Shown one piece after another: positions 23,075 to 34,800 of a DNA stretch of 64,000 nt; the first letter of the stretch is position 1, and each line of letters opens with the position of its first letter. A program made the translations under genes and the position numbers. Source of the stretch: Lolium rigidum (taxonomy: Eukaryota; Streptophyta; Magnoliopsida; Poales; Poaceae); assembly GCF_022539505.1 (NCBI RefSeq), contig NC_061509.1:212684254-212748253 (forward strand), read 5' to 3'. The notes beneath the pieces were generated by a model. The model was not told where the DNA came from. It was given only the letters and a program-made list of their open reading frames with translations, and searched no databases.

Positions 23075-23914
23075 ACGCTAAGTGGTTGGGAACAACCACT
23101 CTTCGCGAACAGTATCCTGCTTTGTAAAGTATTGTTCGTCATATAGGGGATACCTTGCAGAAGGTGCTGGAATCTTCCCCTCCCTCTATGACTTCAGACG
23201 TGATCTCATTGGTCCCCGGCTAGTCGCTTGGAACGAACTGCTTCGGCGGTTGGATTCAATTCACTTGGTTCAGGGGGCGGATGAATTCCGTTGGAGTCTC
23301 ACCGAAAATGGTGTATTTTCGGTTAGCTCCATGTACAAAGCTCTGTGTATCCCAACACAACTGGTTTTAAATAATAAATCCATCTGACATATGAAGATAC
23401 CTCTTAAAACAAAGATCTTTGCATGGTATCTTCGTCGAGGTGTGATTCTTACTAAAGATAACCTTATAAAACGCAACTGGTATGGTTATACGAAATGTGT
23501 GTTTTGTCACGAAGATGAGACAATAAAAACACCTTTTCTTCAGTTGTCGGGTTGCTAGATCTATATGGTTAATCATTCAGATAGGGTCTACCTTATATGC
23601 AAACATCTATGGCAATTGGCTAAATGGGGTTGATTCTAGGTACAAAACTATTATCAGAGTGGGAGCGATTGCGGTAGCATGGTCGCTTTGGCTATGTAGA
23701 AATAACAAGGTTTTTAATGACAAAAATTCCTGTATCATGCAGGTTATTTACCGGTGTACAGCTTTGCGCCGTTCATGGCTTTTTACATCATTCTTTTTTA
23801 TCTCCTTTTATTTAATACTGAACTAGTAAACGGCTATGTGCATCCTAGTTATGCAGAGGTTGGGTGTAATGCTTAAAAATATTTCAAGTAATAAAGCGCC
23901 TCTTATCGAAAAAA
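23075..23914 (+). pseudogene. 5'-truncated L1-type LINE: zf-RVT region and 3' end
   Basis: The plus strand encodes the C-terminal part of a plant LINE ORF2: DEFRWSLTENGVFSVSSMYK, then KIPLKTKIFAWYLRRGVILT and a CxxC...HLFF-type zinc motif (CVFCHEDE), i.e. the reverse-transcriptase zinc-binding domain. Several frameshifts and stops (e.g. TGA near 23386) make it dead. The 3' end has GTGCATCCTAGTTATGCAG, GGTTGGGTGTAAT and CTTATCGAAAAAA. Its upstream catalytic RT was never copied, as usual for 5'-truncated LINE insertions. Confidence 0.85.
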
Positions 23915-24070
23915 GTATCGGGGTCCAAGTTGAAACTTCTGAGCGTTCTACTACTAAATAAGCATTTTGAAAGACCTCGGCCAGAAATGAACCTCCGAGA
24001 GGCCAACAACTCTGACACAATAAAGTCCAAAAGAATGGGCTCGCAGGTAGTTTTGAACTTTTGATCCTTA

Positions 24071-25657
24071 GTGCATCTCCAGCGCCGCGCGACGCATTTT
24101 AGCATCCGCGCGAGTCCGTTTGCGTCGGTCGAAATGGTCGAAATCGATCGCGCGTCCGTTTGCGTCGGGGGTGGCTCCAGCGGCAAGACACATTTTTTGG
24201 CCGAATCATTTATTTAAAACATGAAAACATAATTTACATAGTTTAAACATGAAAAAAAACCTAACGCCTACTGCTGCTCGTCATCGCTGTCGAGCACGAT
24301 GAGCTCCGGTATCGCCCACGGCCAGTTGCCATCAGGGGGAGCGTACGCCGGGCCCGCCGGCTGTGCTGGAGGTGGAGGCGCCCAGGGCTGCGGCTATGGC
24401 GGCGGTGGAGGCGCCCAGGGCTGCGTTTGTGGCGGCGGTGGAGGTGCCCAGGGATACGGCTGTGGCGGCGATGGAGGAGGCGCCCAGGGCTGCGGCTGTG
24501 GAGGAGGAGCCCAGGGGTTGTACGGCGGCGGTTGTGGCGCCGCCGAGTGCTGTAGCGCCTGTCGAAGGGCTTCATCCTCCGACAGACCCGGCGGCATGAC
24601 GCCGGTGGCGTAGCGGGGCAGCGGCTGCACAGGCGCGTCGTTCTCGGATTCGAGGACGCCGAGTTTCGCTATCTCGTCGTCCGTCATGTTCTTCGGGAAC
24701 TCAAAATTGCGGCCCTCCGCCATGGCCTGCTGCCATTCGTGGAAGACGGCTGCGACGTAGTCGTCGCTGTCGTCCTTCACCTCCTCGTTATGGCACGCGA
24801 GCGCCTCGATGTAGCCGTCCTCCTCGTCGTAGGCATCGTAGGAGTCGTCGTCGTGGTCGTCACGGTCGTCGTCGTCGTTGTACTGCGCGCGCGTCGGCGG
24901 CTGCTGAAGACGCGTCGGCGCCTCCTGTCTTCGTTGACGAGTCGGTGGTGCAGCCGCGAAGGGAAAATACCTATCGCCCATGAAGCCCGCCCTTCTTCTC
25001 ATATCCGTCTCAGTCGACAGATACGTACACCAACTTTCGGAGTCGATGGCGTACGTCGGATCGCCGCGGAGGTCCGGCGGCAGGTATCGCCTCCTTCGCT
25101 GGATCTCCGCGCTCCGATCAGGCTCGCGCGCAGGGACTGGAGGAATGGGCACCCGGCGGCAGCTGAGCCGCCAGCCGCCAGGCAGTTGCACGTCGGACCA
25201 GGCCTCGCACGGCAACCATTTGCCGTGCATGAGCCTCCCCAGCGTGACGGGGAGCGGCACCCTCCTGCTGCCGCTGTTAGAGGCCTCGAAGTCGTTCTTC
25301 TACCCCATGGCGCTGCGGCGGTGGTGGTGCGAGTGGAGGTGTGGGTGAAGGAGGAACACGTGGGATACGATGCCATTGAAGGCGACGCAGAAGCCCAGCC
25401 GCCGCCCTCCAGTGCGTGCGCAGAACAGGCAGCCGCGCCATTGATGCCGAAGGCTGCGGCGCTGACGCGGAAGCTCTAACCGCCGAAGCGATGCCCTCGA
25501 TGCAGACTCGCTGCCCGGCGGGCCGGTGAGACGCGAGCGGACACTTTGCGCGTCCGCGCAGCGTCCACAGAGACGCAAACCTACCGCCAATATATGCTGC
25601 AGGTTTGCGTCTCTGCGGACAGTCCGATCACTTTGCGTCGCGTCGCTGGAGATGCCT
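24071..25657. mobile_element. Harbinger-like DNA transposon with internal ORF
   Basis: The terminal inverted repeat is (G/A)(T/G)GCATCTCCAGCG, followed on both sides by GC-rich GACGCA-type motifs, and a TTA duplication flanks it (24068-24070 and 25658-25660). A 3-bp TTA/TAA site and this terminus suggest the PIF/Harbinger group. Length 1,587 bp. No transposase was recognised; it carries a proline-rich/acidic frame on the minus strand. Confidence 0.65.
24268..25260 (-). pseudogene. Transposon-borne acidic/proline-rich protein, one in-frame stop
   Basis: The ATG at 25260 opens MPLPVTLGRLMHGKW. The N-terminal 120 residues include WRLSCRRVPIPPVPAREPDR and SWCTYLSTETDMRRRAGF, which resemble hypothetical proteins I recall as widespread in wheat-group transposons. 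An Asp/Glu-rich centre (DDDDRDDHDDDSYDAYDEED) follows, then a PPPPPQTQPWAPPPP-type repeat. A TAG at 24394-24396 interrupts the repeat, and the same frame resumes to a stop at 24268-24270, ending PELIVLDSDDEQQ. Preservation of 331 codons with only one stop is notable. Biochemical role unknown; I saw no DDE catalytic triad. Confidence 0.6.
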
Positions 25658-25834
25658 TTACCCAAAATACAACATGTAGTTAAGCTTGCTTCTTTGATCC
25701 GTAACCTTTCGCTTTTCCCTTTTTTCCCTTGTGTATATAGGAGAATCAACGGAGGACTCGCAACCTTAGTTTCATAATGAGTATTTTGTTCGTTTCAATG
25801 ACGATTGGGGCGTCTCCAATAAAGCAACCTGTAG

Positions 25835-27132
25835 TAATCCCCACCCCTCCCGTAACCCCTCCCGGGCGGCTCGCGCGGTGGCGGCTCCGGAGGGCCCCAA
25901 GACCGGCGTCTAGAGCACGTCTTCTGGAGTCTCCCTGGCCGCTGCCACCGCCGGCGCAGGCAGTGGTGGTGGCGCCCAGCTGCCAAACGTCGGAGGGCGA
26001 GGAGGCGCAGCGAGGCGGAGCCCTTCCGCGTTGGGCGATTCTTCACAGGTTGCGCGGTGGTAGTGTGTCCGGCGGCGGACGCGGGGATCCGGCGGCCAAC
26101 CGTGCGGGCCCGATCTGGGCTGATCCGGTTTGGACGTACGTATCCAAATGATTTGAGGAGAGGCCGTTGTGAGCGTCCGGCCGTGCCGGAGCGTCTACGT
26201 ACGTGCTGGACGGCTGCTCCTTGGTCTGCTGGAGCATGTACGGCTGCTCCTTGATCTGCTGTGCAAGCATCTCACCAGGTTTCTGCGGTCAAGGTTGCTT
26301 CAACCTCGTTCGTCGGCGTTGGACAGCGGATGGCGGCGTGGGAGCTTGTTCGTCTGCTTCTTTGAATAAAGGTGGTTGTTCTAGGATTCTTCTTGTGCGA
26401 AGATGAAGATCTTTTTGAGGCTGATTTCTCTCGATCTGGCCGGAATGTTGAGTTCCGGAATACTCCACCGGCGAATGTACCAGTGCAACGATGCCTGCAG
26501 TTTGCTGGATGTGAGGTATTCGGTCGTGCGCACCCATGTTTTTACTCCGACCGTTTGGTTCCGAAGGGAGCGGCAGAAGCTCTTTTCTGTGTTGCCACCA
26601 GATAACATTTTGGTCCATGGTGAAGTCAGAGATGAAGAATATCATGATGGTCGGATTGGAAGAATAGCAAATGAGGTTCTAGTATGTGCACTGTTGAGGG
26701 GCTTGCTTGGTGTTCCAGTCTTCGCGGCAACACTGGTGAAGTTCAGCGTCTTACGTTTCAAGGTGAAAATCCAAGGTCTGATCTTAATTGGTTGTGTTTG
26801 GCAATTGCCTTGTTGAAAGCATTGTTTTGAGAGCGGGGACTATCTTCAGGGTGAAAACCTAAGATCTTTGATCGGGCGACGATAGCGCTTGTGCACTGTT
26901 TCCTTCTTGAAGACGTCGCTTTTGGAGAGCCTGGAGTTCAGGTGTTGTCTTGGTGATGGATGTACCGTTGTTGCTTAGGCTGGAATACCGTAGCGGGACT
27001 TTTCTTTTATGTAATTCTTCTTTCTTTTTTTGGCTGTGTGCATCCGTAATGCTATTAGAGTATTGCGTTGTTACAGAGGTTGGGTGTAATTGATATCTTT
27101 TTGATATTAATATATACTCCTTATCGAAAAAA
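25835..27132 (+). mobile_element. Chimeric non-autonomous retroposon with LINE-type tail
   Basis: The 5' part is GC-rich and gene-fragment-like. The 3' 100 bp repeat the LINE ending at 23914: GTGTGCATCC, CAGAGGTTGGGTGTAAT, then CTTATCGAAAAAA at 27120-27132. Shared tail with an unrelated body suggests mobilisation by the same LINE reverse transcriptase. No long conserved frame is present. The left edge is approximate. Confidence 0.5.
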
Positions 27133-27158
27133 CATCTTATCACCCACTTCGTATTTCG

Positions 27159-27258
27159 AGCCATATGTACCTTGATACTTAACGCTGAAGATGAAACACT
27201 GAAGATGTTGATTGAGTTTCATGGTAAACTGCTATATACGCAAGGTACATATGGCTCG
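27159..27258. repeat. Inverted repeat, arms about 18 bp
   Basis: CGAGCCATATGTACCTTG near 27160 is mirrored by CAAGGTACATATGGCTCG near 27240. A 20-bp direct repeat, GATGTTGATTGAGTTTCATG, occurs in the loop (27204-27223) and again at 27301-27320. Confidence 0.8.
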
Positions 27259-27320
27259 AAAACTGCTACATAATAGTCTTCGCTTACCGTCAACGTTCAA
27301 GATGTTGATTGAGTTTCATG

Positions 27321-27995
27321 AAAACAGTTTGCTAGAATAGTTACATGAGCGAGCAGGCCCAGCATACGAGCATTGGGTTCATGTGAATTCACTGAAATTC
27401 GTCAGATCCTGTATTGCAATAGTCTTTGTCATTGTTCGTCACTCAAAATTACACCACACGCGAGACGACACAATGGTCACCTTCGCTGGTTTCTTTCTCG
27501 TTGATTAAGTCGGTAGGTTAAGTTAGGGCTATAAAATGCCTAGACTTGGCAACCCCTTTCGAATTGTTAATGTTTTACGTGTAAAAGGAGGTTTTATACT
27601 GCTTATCACCACGAGTTGTCCAATCAGTATCAGAGAGGCCACCTTCTAGTCGTAACAAAGATAAAATTAGGGTGTGACTAATTTTTAGTAGAATATCAAC
27701 TGCAAAAGACGCTATAACTTATGGCTAACCTAAAATACGAAGGAATCGAACGGTCCATGGTATTTTTTTCATGTTGCAACTCATAGTTTTCACAAATGGC
27801 GAAACAATCCGATTGTTTGAATTTTTTTGCAAAAAGTCTACCGATCTAATTATAATTCTATTAATAGTACAAGGATACCTAAAAGTAATAAATAATACAA
27901 ATTACAAAAAAGAAATGTGGACCACCTAGTGACGACTCTTTCTCAGTTGTAACCCCACGTACAATTAAAAAAATCTCGGTTGCAACAAATGCACC
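27321..27995. other. Intergenic, AT-rich
   Basis: No convincing ORF, RNA gene or transposon end seen between the inverted repeat and the next MITE. Confidence 0.6.
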
Positions 27996-27998
27996 TTA

Positions 27999-28283
27999 GA
28001 GCAACTACAATAAGGTCTAGTCAGCTGGCTACAAGGATTAAAATAATATATTTATGTCTAGTTGGAGGAGAGATAAGAGGAGAGAGAATGTGAGTGGGCT
28101 CTTATGCAAGAGCTAGCTCTAACACGTGCTCCAAAACAAGATGTGTGAATGAAAGGTGGGTCATCCATTGAAAAAGTAGTACATTTTTATAGCCAACTAT
28201 TGTACTTGTTGGCTACATGTTGACTATAGATGACATGTCATCTTGCTTATAGCCAATAACCGACTATACTATTGGAGTTGCTC
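27999..28283. mobile_element. Tourist-like MITE (285 bp)
   Basis: Termini GAGCAACTACAATAAG and CTATTGGAGTTGCTC form an inverted repeat with few mismatches, flanked by TTA on both sides (27996-27998 and 28284-28286). Non-coding. Size, TTA target and termini fit a non-autonomous PIF/Harbinger MITE. Confidence 0.82.
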
Positions 28284-28329
28284 TTATGCTATCACGAATC
28301 ACAATACATTCCTAAGGTCTAGAAGCCGT

Positions 28330-29702
28330 CTGAGAACCCATTAGCAAAACCGAGGGTGACCGGGGCGCCCCGACCTGCCCAACATGCAGGGATGGCCCGA
28401 CGGGGAGGCTTCGTCCTTGTGGTGGTGAAGTGGCACGGTGCCGGCTCCGGTTGTCGCTCTTCCAGCCGTCGACCCCGGCCACAGCGGTGGCAGTGGGTTG
28501 TGCGCCCATATCTGGGCCTGGTAGGACCTAGACGGTCCGTCCTTCTGCCGTGGCTCCTCTTGTTGGGGTGGGTGGCTGGTCTAGCGGACACGGCGGCCTC
28601 TGGCCGTCGGCAGCCCTGGGTGAGCATGTGGGCGGCGGCCAGATCTAGGCCTGAGGGCCTATATCTAGGCCTTATGGGCACGAACGGTATTTGGAAGATC
28701 CGAGGGTGGTCTGTGGGTGCGGTTTGTTGCGCTTGCTGTTGGACCCTCTCCGCCACCATAAGTCCATCGTTGCCTGCGTTTGAGCTAGATCTGTGCTAGA
28801 TGTGTTTGGATTTGGCGATCTTGGCTAGACGTAATGGCCGCCTTTTTCCGGCAGTGATTTCCGCGCTCCGCGTCCTCGCGGCGGCGACCGAATTTTGGAT
28901 CGGGTTGGATCTCGGCGAAAGCTGTGTTTGGCCTTGGCCTATGCCGGTGATGGCATCACCTCCGGGTGTCGTTCTCTTGTTGAAGGCGTTCTGATGTTGA
29001 TCCTCCGGTTCAAATTGATGAACTCTGTCCCTCCACCTCAAACTGCTCCTCTTGGTGGTCTCGCTTCGGGCAAACTTCTCTTGTAGTTTCGTGTGGATCA
29101 CCCTTTGATCTCTCGCTGGGGCCACAACCCTCTCGCAACGTCGACCTATCTGCTTATACACGATCTTGCTACGGTTGCTCGCGGCCTTCCTAGTGCCCCT
29201 GGGGGGATTTGTTAGGTCGGCGCTGGGCCATACTTGTTGTCAGCGTGCTTATACCGGCACATCTGAAAGATGTTGTGCTTTTGGTCTAGACCTAGCCCGA
29301 GATCTAGGGGTGGTGGTTTCGGGTCTAGGTGAAAGCTTTGCGGGACCCCGGTCTCTGCCGATGACGATGATGTGTTCTCACGCCATGCACCTTCTTGGAG
29401 TCGTCGCCATAAGATCCCTGCTCCTTTCGATCCCAAAGTTTTGCTAGGCTGCTGGCCCATCGTTGAGCACCCCTTGGGCTGCAGTTTTGGAGCGGTGGAG
29501 GTGTCGGTGTGGACATGGTCATGATCGCTCCGGTGCAACAGAAGACAAGACTCCCTCAACCTGGATCAAACTAGCGCTTCGATGTGACGTTTTTGTGTGT
29601 GTTATCTTTTGTTGTTGGTTTCGGTGTGCATTTTTGCGCGGATGCGTGTTGTAACTTATGATGTAACTCCTAGCCGGTTGACAGATTCGTTAATTCAAAG
29701 CC
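28330..29702 (+). mobile_element. Retroposon-like GC-rich repeat
   Basis: A promoter/gene-like GC-rich block ending GATGTAACTCCTAGCCGG, then TTAATTCAAAGC. I recall similar sequences repeated in wheat-group genomes, but no coding domain or terminal structure proves the class. Frames on both strands are short and not conserved-looking. Borders approximate. Confidence 0.4.
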
Positions 29703-30550
29703 AGACTTATTTCGAACCTTCCTCTAAATTTGTTTTCAGCAAAATCGGTAAAATGTTACCTAGTCAACCAAATTGTATAGAAATCCAATGTGCATATATA
29801 TATGGCGGTGAGGTAGCCACCACGTGCCGACGTGCCACGTCTCTATTGCATGTCGCCCATCAATCGTGCTCCCCGAGCCGAGCCATCAAAGACTACGTAC
29901 GTACTACGTAGCTGGAGACGACGACGGCCAATGTCTTGAAGTAATCGTCCTGCTCGATCTTCCAGAGAGTGTTCCATTCGTTAAAGCCGTGTCCGTGCTC
30001 AGCTGCGCACACGCTGTTTAGAGAGCCACACCCTCGCGCGCGGTCTCGGTCGCAGAAACTTAATTAATTGCAGCCAGGTCCATGTCTGTCTCACGCACGC
30101 AGCACGCTGCCTCCACTATTTCTGCAAAATTTGCGCAAATAGTCTTTGCGACGATCCAACTGTTTCATCCGTGTAGAGATTAGAAACTAACTGCCAGGGC
30201 CAAGGGGTCACGTCGAGCGCGTGGAAAAGGATGGAGCAGCTCCTCTGGGTTTCTTTCTTGTGCTCCCGCGCGTTCGTGCCCATGGTGAGAGATCGAGCTA
30301 GCAGCTAGCCTAGCACGCAACTTCCTTGTGCCCGCGCTACGGCGAGGGCACGCAGCGCGGCTGATTTGTTCAACACAGCAGAAAGATCGAAGAAGGTGTG
30401 ACAGTTCTTTCTTGTGATGCTGCTGGATCGTACTGCAGAGACACGAGCAAATCGACCATCGTTATCTAAACATGGAAGTGGTCTTTAGATATAACGTACG
30501 GGACCGGCCGGGCTGCTGATGGCCTAATTCTGCATAAAATATGTCGGCCG
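29703..30550. other. Intergenic, possibly low-copy
   Basis: No gene recognised. A TATATATATGG stretch occurs near 29796. Three ACGT cores lie within 24 bp at about 29819-29842 (CACGTG, GACGTG, CACGTC), like abscisic-acid-response or bZIP sites, but no transcript is evident downstream. The end (30472-30546) is one copy of a module repeated at 32038-32108. Confidence 0.45.
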
Positions 30551-31898
30551 CACTGGTAGAAAAATGGCTTTTAGTCGCGGTGCGTAACTGTCATTAGTCG
30601 TGGTTGGGCAACCGCGACCAATTAAGCGCGACTAAAGGCCTCTCCCTTTAGTCGCGGTTGCTTACGAACCGCGACTAAAGGCCCGTCCATGTGGGCGCTA
30701 GGCATCCGTCGGAGCAGAGGACCTTTAGTCGCGGTTCTCCTGGCCAATCGCGACTAAAGACTATTTTATTAATTTTCTATAATTCATTTGGGTTTCTAAT
30801 TTTTTTCACTCCGTTTTTTTTTTTTTCAGAATTTCTATTATTTCAGTTATTTGCATAGCTTAGTCTCTATCTCTAACTACACTTATCTCTAGTCAAATTA
30901 CTTACTCGTGGTCAAACTTCCCGCTCGGTCACTCATCCTCCCACTACTTCACCTCTAGGACGCTTAACTTCCGAGTTTCATTCCGTTGCGCATCTAAGTG
31001 CTACGCGCGCATGTATGTGATACTAGTATCATATCAATCCTATTAACATGTTGGTCGATGTCACATTTTTTTATTGTTTGAGTTTCAAATAATTTTTTCA
31101 TAAACAAAAATAATGATGTAATAATAATCGTGAATAAATAAATATACATTAACTTTTTAATTTTTATTATTTTTAATTTTTTTTATTTTTTAAATTTTTT
31201 TTTTTGCAAAACCTAAAACCTAAAAATTTGGTAAAAGTAATAGTAATCTTTATGCTGGATGCAATTATTAATTTTATTTTTTTGAAAAATTTAGAAAATA
31301 TAAAATCCGTAATTTATTGCAAAAACTAAAATCTTCCTGCTTTCGTATTTCTAAAAATTGGCTAACCGGGTAAATCCCGGTGAATTCGGATGTAACTTTT
31401 TTCCAGGATTTTTTGATATATTATACGTTTTTTTCCGATGTCGTATGCAAAAGTTATTGCGGTTTTACCATTTTTTAACTTTTTTTGCAAAAAAAGTGAA
31501 AATTCGAATTTCTTAATTTCTCCGAATAGTAGGTTGCATAACATACAATAATCTGAAAACAATTTTTTTTAATTTTCTATCATTTTCTTTTGTATTTTAC
31601 AAACCAAAAAAGGCGATCCAGGGGGGTGTGCAGGGTGCGTGGGAGTAAAAAAACTCGAAAAACTTTAGTCGCGGTTGGGGACACCAACCGCGACTAGGAT
31701 ACCTTTAGTCGCAGTTGGTGTCCCCAACCGCGACTAAAGGTTTTTCCGCCGGCCGCATCCCTCCACCGCCCTTTAGTCCCGGTTGGTAGAGCATTAGTCG
31801 CGGGTTGCCTCCCGAACCGCGACTAAAGCCCCTTTAGTCGCAGTTCGAATATTTCCGGGACTAATGAGGGAGGATGGAAGCCTCTTTTTCTACTAGTG
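30551..31898. mobile_element. Non-autonomous CACTA transposon
   Basis: Terminal repeats begin CACTGGTAGAAAAATGGC and end GCCTCTTTTTCTACTAGTG, with an exact 3-bp target duplication CCG (30548-30550 and 31899-31901). Subterminal regions contain many direct and inverted copies of TTTAGTCGCGGTTGG, the presumed transposase-binding repeats. The 1,348-bp element has an AT-rich core and no transposase frame, so it needs an autonomous partner. Confidence 0.93.
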
Positions 31899-31901
31899 CC
31901 G

Positions 31902-33645
31902 ATCGATCGAGCGGCCTACTTGGGCAAGCGACTATGAACAGATGGTATCACACACGCTTCAGTTTACACGATCGACGAGTTCGTTAGGAAGCACACATGT
32001 ACATACTACATGCACGTTTTGGGTGGGTTGATCGTGTATAAGTGGTCTTTATATATAACGTACCGGACCGGGCGGACGGCCTAGCTAATTCAGCATAAAA
32101 TACGTCAATCTAACAAGTTTGGTCGAGCAAATCGATATTTTACCCTTCTCTCAAAGTATCTCTATTATAAAGTTTAAAATAATATTTTAAAATATTAGTG
32201 TCGACTGTCTACTTGGTTTCTAGTGTAGTTCATACAGGATAGGAGGGTCACTTGCTTGGCCGTATCGAATTGCCTTCTTCCACTCACCACGGGAACAGCG
32301 AACTGGGTCGTCGGTCTCTAAGCCAATGGGACGGAGGAGGCCATACACGCTTTTCGCCGCGAGCTTGTGCTACTCCCCACCTCATAAATCTTGGAGCACC
32401 GGTTAGCATAGAAGCATCGGGTGAGGCGACGGCGCTCAAGCCAGGTAACGGCGACCTAGAGTGGCTGGAGTCCTAGATCGTCCGACGCTGCTAACGACAA
32501 CCTATCGATGTTGCTAACAACGACCTTCCGGTTATCCCTAGACCATGGCGCATCGACCTCTTAGTCATCGGCCGATGTTCATCGCTCCACCGATTGTCCC
32601 TCCTTTCGCCTTTCGTTTTTCGGCATTCCCTAATTTTTTTGCCACGATTTATTTTTTGTCGAGAAAAAAATAAATTCAGGCCTAGAACTTAAAATCGTAG
32701 AAAATCCCTATCCAAAATCACATTTAAGGTCCTTGATAGCTAAGCTATTGCATATGATTTTTTTCTTTGACAGATCTTTTCTTTCTGAACGGACTCCTCT
32801 ATTATGATCCTACCAAGCTGGCTTGCTAGCGAATCTTTTTTTTTTTCTTTTTAATCTGGACCGTTTTGTTTTGTTGCATTTCCTTTTCCAAATAGACTTA
32901 GCCAGCTACGGCTTTTTTTTTTGCCAAACTGACATCGCTATTTCCATAGATATCTTTCACATAAAATGTTTTCAGCACGAATCTACACGTTTTAAAAGTA
33001 CTCCGTATATAACTTTCTAGATATAAACGTGTCAATCGGAAGCTAGACAGTTACACTATTAATATTCTTTCGTTAAATCTTAGCCATAAAATTTAGATCT
33101 AACCATTGAAATAATTTAGATGATGTGGATTAACGTGGTAGCTCTATTTTAAACATCCGTATTTTGTTTTTAATATATAATACGACTATAAGCAGGTACA
33201 CACGATTCAGTTTACACGACAAGTTTATTGGGAACACATGTATTGCACGTTTTGGGTTACTTATAACATAACATATAACAGGAAATCAAATCTAACCGGT
33301 TTGGTCGGGATAGCGTGTTGCCTCCCAGGATGAGGCTTCGCCGACAACGCGTGATGCCGAGTGCATGCATGCGTCGCCGTCATATCTAGTTAGCAGGGGT
33401 TGACAAGGCAAGTCCTTGGCCATGCCACTTGCTCTTTCTTATATCCACTAGACTTACATGTGGGAGCTTCGATTATCTTATCCTTTCTGAGATGTAGTAA
33501 CTATGTACATACTACATGCACGTTTTGAGATCTCATGGCATTCTCACTTCTCGGCGGTTCCTGCGGGGAAGAGGCGCTGCTGATGCAAATGCCTGCGGTG
33601 ACAGGCCGGATTTTCGAGGCGTGCCTCTGCCCTCTGTCTAAAATC
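31902..33645. other. Intergenic with diverged repeat modules
   Basis: No gene recognised. Related modules occur at 31951-32125 and 33190-33306 (shared TTCAGTTTACACGA, TGCACGTTTTGGGT, TCTAACAAGTTTGGTCG-type strings), with a shorter piece at 33486-33520. A 74-codon frame at 32252-32476 has no recognisable features. Confidence 0.55.
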
Positions 33646-33837
33646 TAAGGGCATCTCCAACCGCGCGCCAAACGGACGCGTTTTCGCGTCCGATTTTGGC
33701 TATTTGGGTCGGTCTTCGGACATGCGGATAGGCCAAAACGTCCGCGACCCATTCTGTTCCCCAACGCGTTGTGACCCAAATAATTACTCCTTCTTCTTCC
33801 CCTAGTAGTACTAGCAGAGCACCAGAGCAGCAAAGCA

Positions 33838-34029
33838 GCCGATGAGGCCGAGGACGACCCGCCCACCGTCGAGGAGACCCTCGTCTCCGTCCCCGGCGCG
33901 CAGCTCCACCTCGTCGACCCCGACCGCAGCCTCGACCTTGGCGCCGGCACGCTCTCCGTCGTGCGCCTCCGCCGAGGCGACCACGCCGTCGTCATCCTCG
34001 CGCGCCTCTTCGGCCTCCTCTCGCTGCGA
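33838..34029 (+). pseudogene. Captured ERD7/senescence-associated protein fragment
   Basis: One frame reads PPTVEETLVSVPGAQLHLVD, then DRSLDLGAGTLSVVRLRRGD and HAVVILARL. This fits the N-terminal part of plant ERD7-like senescence/dehydration-associated proteins (spartin-like, before PF06911), as I recall the family. After about residue 60 the similarity stops. The rest of the frame (to 34902) is low-complexity Arg/Pro/Ala from GC-rich repeats. No family start context, so it is a fragment, probably one exon piece carried by the transposon. Confidence 0.65.
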
Positions 34030-34075
34030 GCGGCGCGCGCCAGCTCGCCGTGTGTCTGCAGGCCACGCCGGCGGC

Positions 34076-34800
34076 CAGCTCTGCCCGTCCCTAGGCTCGT
34101 GCGGCGAGCTCCGCCCGTGCCCGTGGCCGACGCGGCGAGCTCCGCCCGTGCCCGTGACCGACGCGGCGAGCTCCGCCCACGCCTGCCCCCGCCCGTGCCC
34201 GTGCGCTCATCCTCCAGGCCAGCAGATCGTTGCCGTCCGCATCAGCAGGACGAGCGCCTCGCGCAGCACAGCGCCAGCGCGCAGCACGCCGAGCACGGGA
34301 CGAGCGCCTTGCGCGGGAGCACATCGCCGCGCGGGACGACCAAGGGCGCCGGCTTCTTGGCGCGGGAGCTGCGGCGCGGGGCGGCCGGCTCCGACGGCGT
34401 GGCGAGCGGCCGGCGTGGGGCGGCGTGGCGACCGCAGCCGGCGTGTGCGGAGCCGCCGCGCGGCCCGGGCGGAGATGCGCGCGCGGCGTGCGCGGAGCTG
34501 CAGCCGGCGAGGGGCCGCCCCCGCCGTGCCCGTGCCCCCCGCCCGTGCTCGCGGCGAGCTCCGCCTCCCGCGCGCGCGGCGGCGCGCGTGGCGAGGCGCG
34601 GCTGGCCCCGTGCCCGCGCGACGGCGGCGTGGCGTGGCGAGGCGCGGCTAGCCCCGTGCCGGCGGCGGCGTGGTGAGGCGCGGCCGGCCCCGTGCCCGCG
34701 CGGCGGCGAGGCGAGGCGCGACCCGTCCCGTGCCCGCGCGGCCGGCGCCCGCGGCAGCGTGGCGAGGCCGGGCTCGTGCCCGTCGCGGCGGTGGCGAGGC
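34076..34800. repeat. GC-rich tandem repeats inside the Harbinger-like element
   Basis: About three copies of a roughly 33-bp unit with GCGGCGAGCTCCGCCCGTGC at 34098-34190, and five or more loose copies of GGCGAGGCGCGGC plus CCCCGTGCCCGCGC at about 34570-34770. Long frames here on both strands are products of base composition. Confidence 0.7.

Noticed and set aside
24739..25479. 246-codon plus frame
   Set aside because: Antisense to the better-supported minus-strand frame; its Val/Leu-rich start mirrors the Asp/Glu-rich codons opposite.
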